A DNA stretch of 64,000 nucleotides from Bradyrhizobium sp. cir1 (lineage in GTDB: Bacteria; Pseudomonadota; Alphaproteobacteria; Rhizobiales; Xanthobacteraceae), in the NCBI RefSeq assembly GCF_014198245.1, contig NZ_JACIHE010000009.1, positions 204,691-268,690 on the forward strand, in the 5' to 3' direction. Positions 53,503-61,288 of the stretch are shown here, in pieces. Position 1 is the first letter of the stretch, and every line of letters begins with the position of its first letter. A program made the translations under genes and the position numbers. The notes beneath the pieces are model-generated. The model made no database searches. It had not been told where the DNA came from and worked only from the letters and a program-made list of their open reading frames with translations.

Positions 53503-53817
53503 TCAGTGCTTGTTCACGTCCGCGCCGCCGGCGGCCGTGGCAGATGCGAGCCCGCTCCTGGCATCGAGCGCCGCGATCGCCTCGTGGGCCTGGTCGATCT
53601 TCGCGCTGAGCACGTTGGCGAGCCGCCCGAGATTTGCGGTGGAATCATGCGCCGCAGTGATGACCGTGTCGAAGGCGCCTGCCGTCTCGTGGACGATGGT
53701 CGAGAACTCGCCCTGGTAGCTGCGCAGGCGCGCCAGCTCGCGGTGCATCCGGGTCACCCGCATGCTGGTGAAGGCGAGCGCAATGAGCAGCACGGCATCA
53801 ACGAGATAGGATATCAT
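53503..53817 (-). CDS. Small membrane-anchored coiled-coil protein between fliM and fliN
   Basis: I do not recognise this 104-residue protein with certainty. It has one membrane helix (MISYLVDAVLLIALAFTS) and a helical soluble part (MHRELARLRSYQGEFSTIVHETAGAFDTVI, then KIDQAHEAIAALDARSG). The ATG lies 20 nt inside the end of fliM, so its expression is tied to the C-ring genes. I have a faint memory of a DUF6468-type family in this position, not checked. Confidence 0.72.
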   Translation of the reverse strand: MISYLVDAVLLIALAFTSMRVTRMHRELARLRSYQGEFSTIVHETAGAFDTVITAAHDSTANLGRLANVLSAKIDQAHEAIAALDARSGLASATAAGGADVNKH

Positions 53818-54739
53818 CGACGAACTCCCGTTTCTGATCCACGGGATCGGCCACCTGCATGGCGTAATAGCCATCAAGCTGGCCGATCTGACACCAGAAC
53901 AGCACCTGATTGTTGCTTTCGAGACGGGCCAGCGTGCGCGGCGTGGCTTCGAGCTCGAGCACCTGCCCGACCTGGAACTTCACGACGTCGCCGAGGGTCA
54001 CCATCTTCTCGTCGAGCACCGCGCTCAACGTCACCTCGGTGCGGTGGACCTCGCTCTCCATCTGCTCGCGCCAGCGCGGATCGGACGCCCGGCCGTCGCT
54101 GACGACGACATGGGCGAGTTTCTGGCGCAGCGGATTGAGCGCGGAGTGCGGGATGATGAGGAACATCTGGCCGCCGCGGAACAGCGCCTGCAACATGATG
54201 TTCGCGCAGATCGACATGTTGCCGCTGCGTCCGATGGCCAGCGACGCCATAGCCGTCTCGACCCGCTCGACGCGGAAGGTGACGTTGGAGGTGCCGGCAA
54301 AGGCGGATTGCAGCGCCTTGGCGAAGCGCTCGAACAGCGCCTGAACCAGGCGGATCTCGATGTTCGAGAACGAGCGCTCGACGTCAAGCGGCGGTTCAGC
54401 GCCGTCGGATCCGAACATCGCCTCGACCATGGTGAACACGAAGTCGCGGTCGAGCATAATGATGACGCGGGAGTCCCACTGCTCGGCGTAGAGCACGGCG
54501 GCGACCGCATTGCTCTCGTAGTCCTTGATGATGTCGCCGACACGGTCGTTGCTGATACCGTTGACGGAGAAGTAGCAGGGCGTTCCGGCCATCGGCTGCA
54601 GGCTGTCCGTGCACGATGCCGCCATGCGATCGAAGATCACATTGAGCATCGGCATGCGCTCGATGGAGATACCCGCCGCATCCAGCAGGTAGTTCGGCAG
54701 CTGCTTCCGCTGGTCGAGCTCGACGTCTTCCATCGTCAT
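53798..54739 (-). CDS. fliM: Motor switch protein FliM
   Basis: This 313-residue C-ring protein has a central CheC-like domain (VERSFSNIEIRLVQALFERFAKALQ; FLIIPHSALNPLRQKL) and a C-terminal SpoA domain (VTLSAVLDEKMVTLGDVVKFQVGQVLELEA). The usual N-terminal CheY-binding motif LSQxEIDALL is absent; the protein starts DVELDQRKQLPNYLLDAAG. This is common for rhizobial FliM. It overlaps motA by 4 nt. Confidence 0.92.
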   Translation of the reverse strand: MTMEDVELDQRKQLPNYLLDAAGISIERMPMLNVIFDRMAASCTDSLQPMAGTPCYFSVNGISNDRVGDIIKDYESNAVAAVLYAEQWDSRVIIMLDRDFVFTMVEAMFGSDGAEPPLDVERSFSNIEIRLVQALFERFAKALQSAFAGTSNVTFRVERVETAMASLAIGRSGNMSICANIMLQALFRGGQMFLIIPHSALNPLRQKLAHVVVSDGRASDPRWREQMESEVHRTEVTLSAVLDEKMVTLGDVVKFQVGQVLELEATPRTLARLESNNQVLFWCQIGQLDGYYAMQVADPVDQKREFVDDILSR

Positions 54740-55632
54740 GCGCGCGCAGCCTTCGGTTCAGCGTCGGTCGGGACAGCCTTGGGTCCCGCGATCGTCTCGT
54801 TCTCGACGACGTCGATCGAGGGACGTTCGTTGCTCGAGATCATCTTGCGGCCGTGCTCGACCGCGATCTGCGGCATGGCGCCGTTCATGAAGGCCAGCAG
54901 CGTCTGCTTGACGATGATGTAGGGCCGGCACTTCTTCTCGCGCATCATCTTGATCTTGATCGCGAAGGGCGAAATGATGCCGTAGGACAGGAAGATGCCG
55001 GCGAAGGTGCCGACCAGGGCCGCGCCGATGAAGCCGCCGAGCAGCTTCGGCGACTGGTCGAGCGCGCCCATCGCCTTGATGACGCCAAGCACCGCAGCGA
55101 CGATGCCGAGCGCCGGCATCGCCTCGGACACCGTCACCAGCGCATGGTAGGGTGCCAGCTTGCTCTTCACGATGGTGTGGATCTCCTCGTCCATCAGCGC
55201 CTCGATCTCGTGCGTGCGCGCGTTGCCCATGATGATGAGACGGACATAGTCGCAGATGAACTGGAGCAGGGACGGGTCGCCGAGCACGCTGGGGAACGCC
55301 TTGAAGATCTCGGACGACGAGGGATCGTCGATATGCGCCTCCACCTCGTTGCGGCCCTTGCCCCGCAGCTCACGCATCAGGGCATGCAGCGCCCCCAGCA
55401 GGTCGAGGTAATAGCGCTGCCCCGGCACCGCGTTGGTGATGGCCTGCATGCAGGCGACCCCGCTGTCGACGACCGTCTTCCACGGATTGGCCAGGATGAA
55501 GGTGCCGACCGCGGTGCCGATGATGATGACGAATTCCCACGGCTGCATCAGCACGGCCAGATGCCCGCCCATGGCGGCAAATCCGCCGAGCAGCGCTGCT
55601 ACCGTGATGAAAATCCCCACGAAACTGCCCAA
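54736..55632 (-). CDS. motA: Stator protein MotA
   Basis: This 298-residue proton-channel subunit has four membrane helices, with the typical GIFITVAALLGGFAAMGGHLAVLMQPWEFVIIIGTAVG start, the cytoplasmic loop with DEEIHTIVKSKLAPYHALVTVSEAMPALGIVAAVLGVIKAMG and AALVGTFAGIFLSYGIISPFA. I chose the TTG at 55632: GGAG lies 7 nt upstream and the LafR box 47 nt upstream. The in-frame ATG at 55752 lies beyond the promoter motif. Confidence 0.9.
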   Translation of the reverse strand: MGSFVGIFITVAALLGGFAAMGGHLAVLMQPWEFVIIIGTAVGTFILANPWKTVVDSGVACMQAITNAVPGQRYYLDLLGALHALMRELRGKGRNEVEAHIDDPSSSEIFKAFPSVLGDPSLLQFICDYVRLIIMGNARTHEIEALMDEEIHTIVKSKLAPYHALVTVSEAMPALGIVAAVLGVIKAMGALDQSPKLLGGFIGAALVGTFAGIFLSYGIISPFAIKIKMMREKKCRPYIIVKQTLLAFMNGAMPQIAVEHGRKMISSNERPSIDVVENETIAGPKAVPTDAEPKAARA

Positions 55633-55678
55633 CGCGCCGCTCCATCGCCGATCCCATCGGGAGTATCTAGTCGGCGAC

Positions 55679-55694
55679 GCTTGCGCGAAGCTGG
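55679..55694 (-). promoter_or_regulatory. Candidate LafR box, motA operon
   Basis: The coding-strand sequence is CCAGCTTCGCGCAAGC, then GTCGCCGAC (9 nt) and TAGATA. It is back-to-back with the box for the divergent operon. Confidence 0.7.
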
Positions 55695-55706
55695 CTTCCC
55701 GCATCG

Positions 55707-55722
55707 CCAGCCTCGCGCAAGC
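55707..55722 (+). promoter_or_regulatory. Candidate LafR box, divergent flgF-fliI operon
   Basis: The coding-strand sequence is CCAGCCTCGCGCAAGC, one base different from the motA copy but in the opposite orientation, as needed for the plus-strand operon. CAGCTT follows after 9 nt. It lies 54 nt before the ATG at 55776. Confidence 0.7.
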
Positions 55723-55775
55723 AATTCGCGGCAGCTTGGGACGATGACGCAATTGCGGCCAGAGGGGCGCGTGCC

Positions 55776-56564
55776 ATGCTATCGACCATCGCGGACTACA
55801 CCAGACTGACCACGGACCTGGGCAAGTCGATGACCCAGGTCGCGCAGGAGCCGGACGTCAGCCGCGAGACCGATTATTTTCTCAGCCACATCGGCAAAGT
55901 GAAGACGATCGACGACTTCCTGAAGGACTATCGCCTCTACACCTATGCAATGAAGGCCTACGGGCTCAGCGACATGACCTACGCCAAGGCGTTCATGCGC
56001 AAGGTGCTGACCGAAGGGGTCTCGGACCAGGACGCCTTCGCCAACAAGCTCACCGACACCCGTTATCGGCAGTTCGCCACCGCCTTCAATTTCGCCGCGC
56101 TCGGCGACCAGGCGACCCAGACCACCGCAGCCACGACCGGCACGGCGACCCAATACGTCACGCAGACGATGGAGGAGAAGGCCGGCGACCAGAACGAAGG
56201 CCTGCGGCTGGCGCTCTATTTCACCCGCAAGGCCTCCACGATCACCAACGCCTACCAGATCCTCGCCGACAAGGCGCTGACGCAGGTGGTGCAGACCGCA
56301 ATGGGCTGGCCGTCGACGATCAGCTCGTCCGACATCGATATCCAGGCCAAGATGATCACGGACAAGATCGATCTCACCGATTTCCAGGACCCGGCCAAGG
56401 TCACCAAATTCGTGCAGCGTTTCGCGGCGATGTGGGATGCGACCCAGGCCCAGGCCGACAGCTCGACCAACCCCGCGCTGGTCCTGATCGCCGGCGCCGC
56501 GACGTCGATCAACCTGGATACCAACATGCTCACGACGCTTCAGAACATCAAGTTCAACAGGTAA
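55776..56564 (+). CDS. DUF1217-type flagellar-cluster protein
   Basis: This 262-residue, mostly helical, polar protein has no signal peptide (DVSRETDYFLSHIGKVKTIDDFLKDYRLYTYAMKAYGLSDMTYAKAFMRKVL). I recognise this as the DUF1217 family found next to flgF in rhizobial flagellar clusters; its function is unknown. Threonine-rich and helical segments might fit a secreted flagellar or assembly protein. It is the first gene of the operon with flgF and fliI. Confidence 0.8.
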   Translation: MLSTIADYTRLTTDLGKSMTQVAQEPDVSRETDYFLSHIGKVKTIDDFLKDYRLYTYAMKAYGLSDMTYAKAFMRKVLTEGVSDQDAFANKLTDTRYRQFATAFNFAALGDQATQTTAATTGTATQYVTQTMEEKAGDQNEGLRLALYFTRKASTITNAYQILADKALTQVVQTAMGWPSTISSSDIDIQAKMITDKIDLTDFQDPAKVTKFVQRFAAMWDATQAQADSSTNPALVLIAGAATSINLDTNMLTTLQNIKFNR

Positions 56565-56567
56565 GTC

Positions 56568-57296
56568 ATGCAATCTGCCCTCTATGTGGGATTGTCGGCG
56601 CAGGTCGCTCTCGAAAAGCGCCTCCAGACGATCGCCAACAACGTCGCCAACGTCAACACGGCGGCATTCCGCACCGACGTGGTGAAGTTCGAGACCGTGC
56701 TGTCCAAGGCCGGCGCCAACCCGGTCGCGTTCTCCTCGCCCGGCGACAACATCATTTCGCGCGAAACCGGCAGCATCACCGAGAGCGGCAATCCGCTCGA
56801 CGTCGCCGTGGTGGGGCAGGGCTGGCTCGCCTTTGCCGGCCCGAACGGCACGGTCTATACGCGTGACGGCCGGCTCCAGATCGCCGCCAACGGCGATCTT
56901 CAGACGGTGTCCGGCTTCCCCGTTATCGATGCCGGCGGCGCGCAGATCACGCTCGACCCGAACGGCGGACCGGTCTCGATCTCGCGCAGCGGTGCGATCA
57001 CCCAGGACAACAACGAGATCGGCACCATCGGCCTGTTCAACATTCCCTCTGACGCCAATCTCGAGCGCTACGGCAATTCCGGCGTCACGCCCGACCGGCC
57101 GGCGACCGCGATCGCCGATTTCTCCCGCGACGGCTTCAAGCAGGGCTACGTCGAGGGGTCCGGCGCCAATCCGATGATGGAATTGACCAAGCTGATGGCC
57201 GCCTCGCGCGCCTTCGACGGCACCAATTCGATGATCGAGGGTACCGAGAGCTCGCTCCAGAACGCAATCCGGACGCTGGGCGAGCCGGGCAAATAG
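56568..57296 (+). CDS. flgF: Proximal rod protein FlgF
   Basis: This 242-residue rod subunit has the N-terminal GLSAQVALEKRLQTIANNVANVNTAAFRTD motif, the LDVAVVGQGWLAFAGPNGTVYTRDG middle domain and a C-terminal helix (NPMMELTKLMAASRAFDGTNSMIEG). It lies 3 nt after the DUF1217 gene. Confidence 0.95.
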   Translation: MQSALYVGLSAQVALEKRLQTIANNVANVNTAAFRTDVVKFETVLSKAGANPVAFSSPGDNIISRETGSITESGNPLDVAVVGQGWLAFAGPNGTVYTRDGRLQIAANGDLQTVSGFPVIDAGGAQITLDPNGGPVSISRSGAITQDNNEIGTIGLFNIPSDANLERYGNSGVTPDRPATAIADFSRDGFKQGYVEGSGANPMMELTKLMAASRAFDGTNSMIEGTESSLQNAIRTLGEPGK

Positions 57297-57344
57297 ACTT
57301 GCAAGTAGAGTGCGCCGCGTGCGCAATGAGGGTGGACGGTTTCC

Positions 57345-58670
57345 TTGAACGCTCTTCGGCAACTCGAGTGGGCGCTGCTGGAGCTTCAGCAGAGCACTCC
57401 CCTGGCCAGCGTCAGCGGCGCGATCTCCGAGATCGCGCCGACGCATTTCCGTGTCTCCGGCCTGTCGCGTTTCGTCAGGCTTGGTGAGCTGATCGGCGTC
57501 AACTCCGGCAGCAAGCCCCAGATCGGCGAAGTGGTCCGGATCGACAGCGACGGCATCATCGCCAAGCCGTTCGACCGGCAGTTCGGCGGCGGCCTCGGCT
57601 CCGTCGCCTACCGGATGCCGCCATTGTCCTTCGCGCCCGATCCGAGCTGGAAGGGCCGCGTCATCAACGCGCTCGGCGCCCCGCTGGACGGACAGGGTCC
57701 GCTCACGCCGGGATCGCGCGCCGTCTCGGCGGAGGCCGAGGCGCCGTCGGCCATGAAGCGCGCGCGCGTCCACAAGCCGCTGCGCACCGGCGTGCGCGTC
57801 ATCGACCTGTTTTCCCCGATCTGCGCCGGACAGCGCGTCGGCATCTTTGCCGGTTCCGGCGTCGGCAAATCGACGCTGCTCGCCATGCTCGCCCGCAGCC
57901 AGGGTTTTGACACCGTCGTGCTGGCGCTGGTCGGCGAGCGCGGCCGCGAGGTGCGCGAATTCATCGAGGACGTGCTCGGTCATAACCGCAGCCGCGCCGT
58001 CACCATCGTGTCGACGGGAGACGAGAGCCCGATGATGCGGCGGCTGGCGCCGAAGACGGCCATGGCAGTCGCCGAATATTTCCGGGATCGGGGCGAATCG
58101 GTCCTGCTCATGGTCGATTCGATCACCCGCTTCGCCCACGCGGCCCGCGAGGTCGCGCTCGCCGCCGGCGAGCCCGCGGTGGCGCGCGGCTACGCGCCCA
58201 CGGTCTTCACCGATCTGCCGCGCCTTCTGGAGCGCGCCGGCCCCGGCGAGGAGGGATCCGGAACCATCACCGGCATCTTCTCCGTGCTGGTCGACGGCGA
58301 CGACCACAACGAGCCGATCGCCGATACCATCCGCAGCACGCTCGACGGGCACATCGTGCTCTCCAGGCACATCGCCGACCAGGCCCGCTATCCGGCCGTG
58401 GACGTGCTCGCATCGGTCTCGCGACTCGCCCACAACGTCTGGGACCCCGAGGAACGCGAATTGGTGAGCAAGCTGCGCACCATGATCGCCAAATACGAGG
58501 ACACCCGCGACCTGCGCCTGATGGGCGGATACCAGTCCGGACGCGATTCGGGCCTCGACCAGGCGGTCGACATGGTTCCGCGGATCTACAGCGCCATGCG
58601 GCAGGACGCTTCGGCGCCGCCGAGCGCCGACCCGTTCCGCGAGCTCCGGGACATGCTCAAGGGCGACTAA
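57345..58670 (+). CDS. fliI: Flagellar export ATPase FliI
   Basis: This 441-residue ATPase loads substrates for type III export. It has Walker A FAGSGVGKST (169-177), ALVGERGREVREFIEDVLG, Walker B in VLLMVDSITRFAHAAREVALAAGE and the arginine finger region further on. The start is TTG at 57345 with GAGGGTGGACGG upstream; no closer ATG fits. The stop codon is part of a repeat hairpin that probably ends the operon. Confidence 0.95.
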   Translation: MNALRQLEWALLELQQSTPLASVSGAISEIAPTHFRVSGLSRFVRLGELIGVNSGSKPQIGEVVRIDSDGIIAKPFDRQFGGGLGSVAYRMPPLSFAPDPSWKGRVINALGAPLDGQGPLTPGSRAVSAEAEAPSAMKRARVHKPLRTGVRVIDLFSPICAGQRVGIFAGSGVGKSTLLAMLARSQGFDTVVLALVGERGREVREFIEDVLGHNRSRAVTIVSTGDESPMMRRLAPKTAMAVAEYFRDRGESVLLMVDSITRFAHAAREVALAAGEPAVARGYAPTVFTDLPRLLERAGPGEEGSGTITGIFSVLVDGDDHNEPIADTIRSTLDGHIVLSRHIADQARYPAVDVLASVSRLAHNVWDPEERELVSKLRTMIAKYEDTRDLRLMGGYQSGRDSGLDQAVDMVPRIYSAMRQDASAPPSADPFRELRDMLKGD

Positions 58671-58792
58671 AGCGCGATGCGATTTGGTTGAAGCGTGATC
58701 GCGCTTTAGATTGTTGTTTACGCATGATCTTTCCGGAAAACCGCTTCGCACTTTGCGCTGACGCGGCCCTCCGGGTCTGGATCATGCTTTAG
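58668..58792. repeat. Dispersed repeat with terminator hairpin at the fliI stop codon
   Basis: TAAAGCGCGAT (58668-58678) and ATCGCGCTTTA (58698-58708) form an 11-bp stem that includes the fliI stop. The second half has GCATGATC near its start and GATCATGC near its end. I recognise this pair as a widespread intergenic repeat of Bradyrhizobium and relatives. Confidence 0.75.
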
Positions 58793-59503
58793 CAGGCCGG
58801 GACGGGCCGCGCGGCACGCGAGCGAATCGCCGTTTCTCCGAATCGCGTCACAACAACCGCCGCGTGTAATTCCTACGGGTTCCCTCAGGCAATTCCCCCG
58901 CGCATCGCACAAGTTGTGGATGATTCATCCACACACATCGCTCTTGTCATGCACAAGCTTCGATCAACCTGCATCAACGGCAGACATCAACATGCCGTGC
59001 AATCAAACCGTCGTATAGTTGCGCGCATGTTGCGCGCGGGACAGTGTATTGCGTTCACCATCATGTGTCCCCGAGAGCGAGATTGCCTTGAACGTTACAT
59101 TCGCATGCGACGACATCCAGTCTCGGAGAGCGTCTCTACTTGATTTTGTTGAGAAGCTCATTCATCGTTTCGGCGGAAGATAAGAAACGTGTGCGTGTGA
59201 CTTGAACTTCAGGGGCTTCGGTTGAACAACTCCGATCCATCATCCGCTGGTGACGGCAACTCGGGCTCCCGTGCGACGACGCGATTGGTATGCCATCAGC
59301 GACGCAGCCTCGCGCTCCGGACTGCACCACGCGCATTGGTCCGTGTCGGACGCACTGCAGTCCGTGCCTTCGAGCAGAGGCCGGGCATGACATGCTCATC
59401 GGATGTCTCCAGAGGTCTGACGTTCCTCGAAGGATTCGCGAGCCAGGGCGCAAGGCGGCTTCGGGACGCCGCAGACGAAGTTCCGGGGGCGAGGTAGGAA
59501 TCC
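58793..59503. other. Long intergenic region before the second Cys-MarR gene
   Basis: About 710 nt with no convincing gene. It contains the perfect 19-bp palindrome TGTGGATGATTCATCCACA (58915-58933) and two partial matches to the flagellar motif on the plus strand (58899-58914 and 58943-58958). None is followed by a good -10 at 9 nt. Confidence 0.45.
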
Positions 59504-60151
59504 ATGCCATTGGCAAGAGAAGCCGTCGAGCTGCTGGTCCAGGCGGCGAGGGCTTGGTATTTCGAAGGCAATCAGCATGGGTTGCGCGATCGGGAATGGA
59601 TGGCGCTGCGCTTCCTCGGCCGCGCCAACCGTTTTTCGCGCACACCGTCCGCACTTGCCGGCTTCATCGGCGCCACCAGAGCGACGGCATCGCAGATCGT
59701 GAAGACGCTGGAGAGCAAGTCCTTCCTGCAGCGAAAGCCATCGCATGAGGACAAGCGTTCCGTGGTGCTCCACGTCACAGCGCAGGGCGAGAAGTGCCTG
59801 AGCCAGCACGATCCGATCAACCACGTGGTGAATGCGGTCACGGCGCTCGGGACCGACGAGTGCATCCGCTTGCGCGACTCGCTGCGGGAGATCCTCAATC
59901 ACCTCGACGCCGCGCATCAACGACTCGATGCCAGCATCTGCCGGGACTGCATGTTTCTCGCCGAACGCAGCCCAAGCCTCGGTCCGGCCGCCGCAAAGGG
60001 ACGTGCAACCGCCGAGTTCATGTGCCGGTTGTATCGCGCCCCTGTCTCGCTCGCGGAGACCGAGCTGCTCTGCACCAGTTTCGAGCGCACCCGCGACCGC
60101 CCCAAGATCGAGGAGCACCTCGATCGCGCCCGCGTGGCGAGCCAGGGCTGA
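59504..60151 (+). CDS. MarR-type regulator with C-terminal four-cysteine motif (paralog 2)
   Basis: This 215-residue winged-helix regulator is closely related to the protein at 21580; residues 21-50 differ at only three positions. The conserved cysteines are C146 and C149 (CRDC), C174 and C190 in the shared framework ...RAP...ELLCTSFE. Two extra cysteines (98 and 120) are not shared. It has a 25-residue C-terminal extension. It lies just beyond the fliI end of the flagellar cluster. The ligand or cofactor is unknown. Confidence 0.85.
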   Translation: MPLAREAVELLVQAARAWYFEGNQHGLRDREWMALRFLGRANRFSRTPSALAGFIGATRATASQIVKTLESKSFLQRKPSHEDKRSVVLHVTAQGEKCLSQHDPINHVVNAVTALGTDECIRLRDSLREILNHLDAAHQRLDASICRDCMFLAERSPSLGPAAAKGRATAEFMCRLYRAPVSLAETELLCTSFERTRDRPKIEEHLDRARVASQG

Positions 60152-60229
60152 GGCGCGCGCAATTTCCGGGCGGCAGCGAGAGCAGGGCTTGCGGATGGTT
60201 TCACGGGCATCTGTGTAACTGCTTCATCA

Positions 60230-61165
60230 TCGTCATTGCGGGCGCAGCGATCCAGAATTCCTCCGCAGCGGCAGTCTGGATTGCTTCGCTCCTCGCAATG
60301 ACGGAGTATGTGGCATCGGCTGCGTCCTCCAAGCACCACTGTCATTCCCCGCGACCCGGCTACGCCAAGGCTTCGCCGGGGTTGAGGTCCAGGGGCGCCG
60401 AAGCTTTAGCGAAGGCGGCAGGCGGGGAATCCAGTACGCCGCGGCTTCTCGGCTTAACCACAACGGCCTCTGGAATACTGGATCGCCCGCCCCAGTGCGC
60501 AAATGCGCACAAGGCGGGCGATGACAGTGAGTGTGTGTCGCAGACACGCCTTCGCATCCTCGCGGCGCAATTCGCCCGAGCTTTGCTTCGTCGCTCCACC
60601 CTCATAGCCAAGAGGGCGCAGGGAAGGCCGGGTGCCGGCTGGCACCCGCGGTCTGCTGCGCGAAAATGTAGCGCAAAAGAACCGCGCAGCAGCATACAGG
60701 TGGTGCCAATCACTCGGCCTTCCCTGCGCAGTGGTTGGACGGCTTATGCCGCGCTCTCCCGGGAGCCGAATTCCTTCTGGCCTCCCTCACGCTCACGGAA
60801 TTCACCGGCGCCGCGCCGGTTGACGCGACTGCCGCATCCGCAAGAGCTTGACCGTAGCAACGACGGCCAGGACCACACGGTTTTGCCGTACGCACGGCCC
60901 GCCATTTCGCCGCAGTTTTCCCAGCCCTGTCGACGGAGCCGGAAACTTACAGACGAGACGAACCTGTCAGCGCCGTTCGTCCACGCGAAGCCTCAGGGCT
61001 CACGGAGAGCAATCCGCCCTGCCCCTGGCCATCGCGCCCGACGCTGCCGCGTCCACCGCAAGCCCGGCTCGCGAAAATGACGACCGCATGATCGCCCCTC
61101 AAGGATGAGCCGGGATGGGCGACACATACGACAAATCCGAAATTCGGTAAAGAAGAATATTTTCG
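60230..61165. repeat. Long composite dispersed repeat region (Bradyrhizobium type)
   Basis: The region starts with a CGTCATTGCG hairpin (60,232-60,304), then a CTGTCAT/ATGACAG palindromic repeat (60,340-60,530) and about 600 nt of further repeat. A spurious translation in it contains RAAAYRWCQSLGLPCAVVG, which I recognise as a recurring false protein annotated in many Bradyrhizobium genomes. No gene is supported here. Confidence 0.75.
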
Positions 61166-61234
61166 GCGCAGCGGGTTGACAGCCGGGCGACACAGCCCGG
61201 TCCCGTCGCCCCGGCCTCAAATGATCTGCGCAAC

Positions 61235-61265
61235 AAAAAACACCCGGCGGTTTCCCGCCGGGTGT
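61235..61265 (-). terminator. Strong intrinsic terminator of the porin gene
   Basis: On the minus strand ACACCCGGCGG and CCGCCGGGTGT form an 11-bp perfect stem with a 4-nt loop followed by TTTTTTG. It lies 23 nt beyond the porin stop. Confidence 0.93.
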
Positions 61266-61288
61266 TCGTAGACGTGGTTCGTCAGATC

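Noticed and set aside
55779..58751. 990-codon open frame on the minus strand
   Set aside because: It lies opposite the DUF1217 gene, flgF and fliI, has biased R/H/D/G composition and no recognisable fold. It is a mirror of high-GC codon use.
58943..58958. Partial LafR-like site CTTGTCATGCACAAGC
   Set aside because: Only the promoter-proximal half fits, no -10 lies 9 nt downstream and no flagellar gene follows; kept only as part of a weaker observation.
59794..61080. 428-codon plus-strand frame over the MarR gene end and repeat region
   Set aside because: It overlaps a real gene in another frame and then runs through dispersed repeat DNA; the translation resembles known false proteins.
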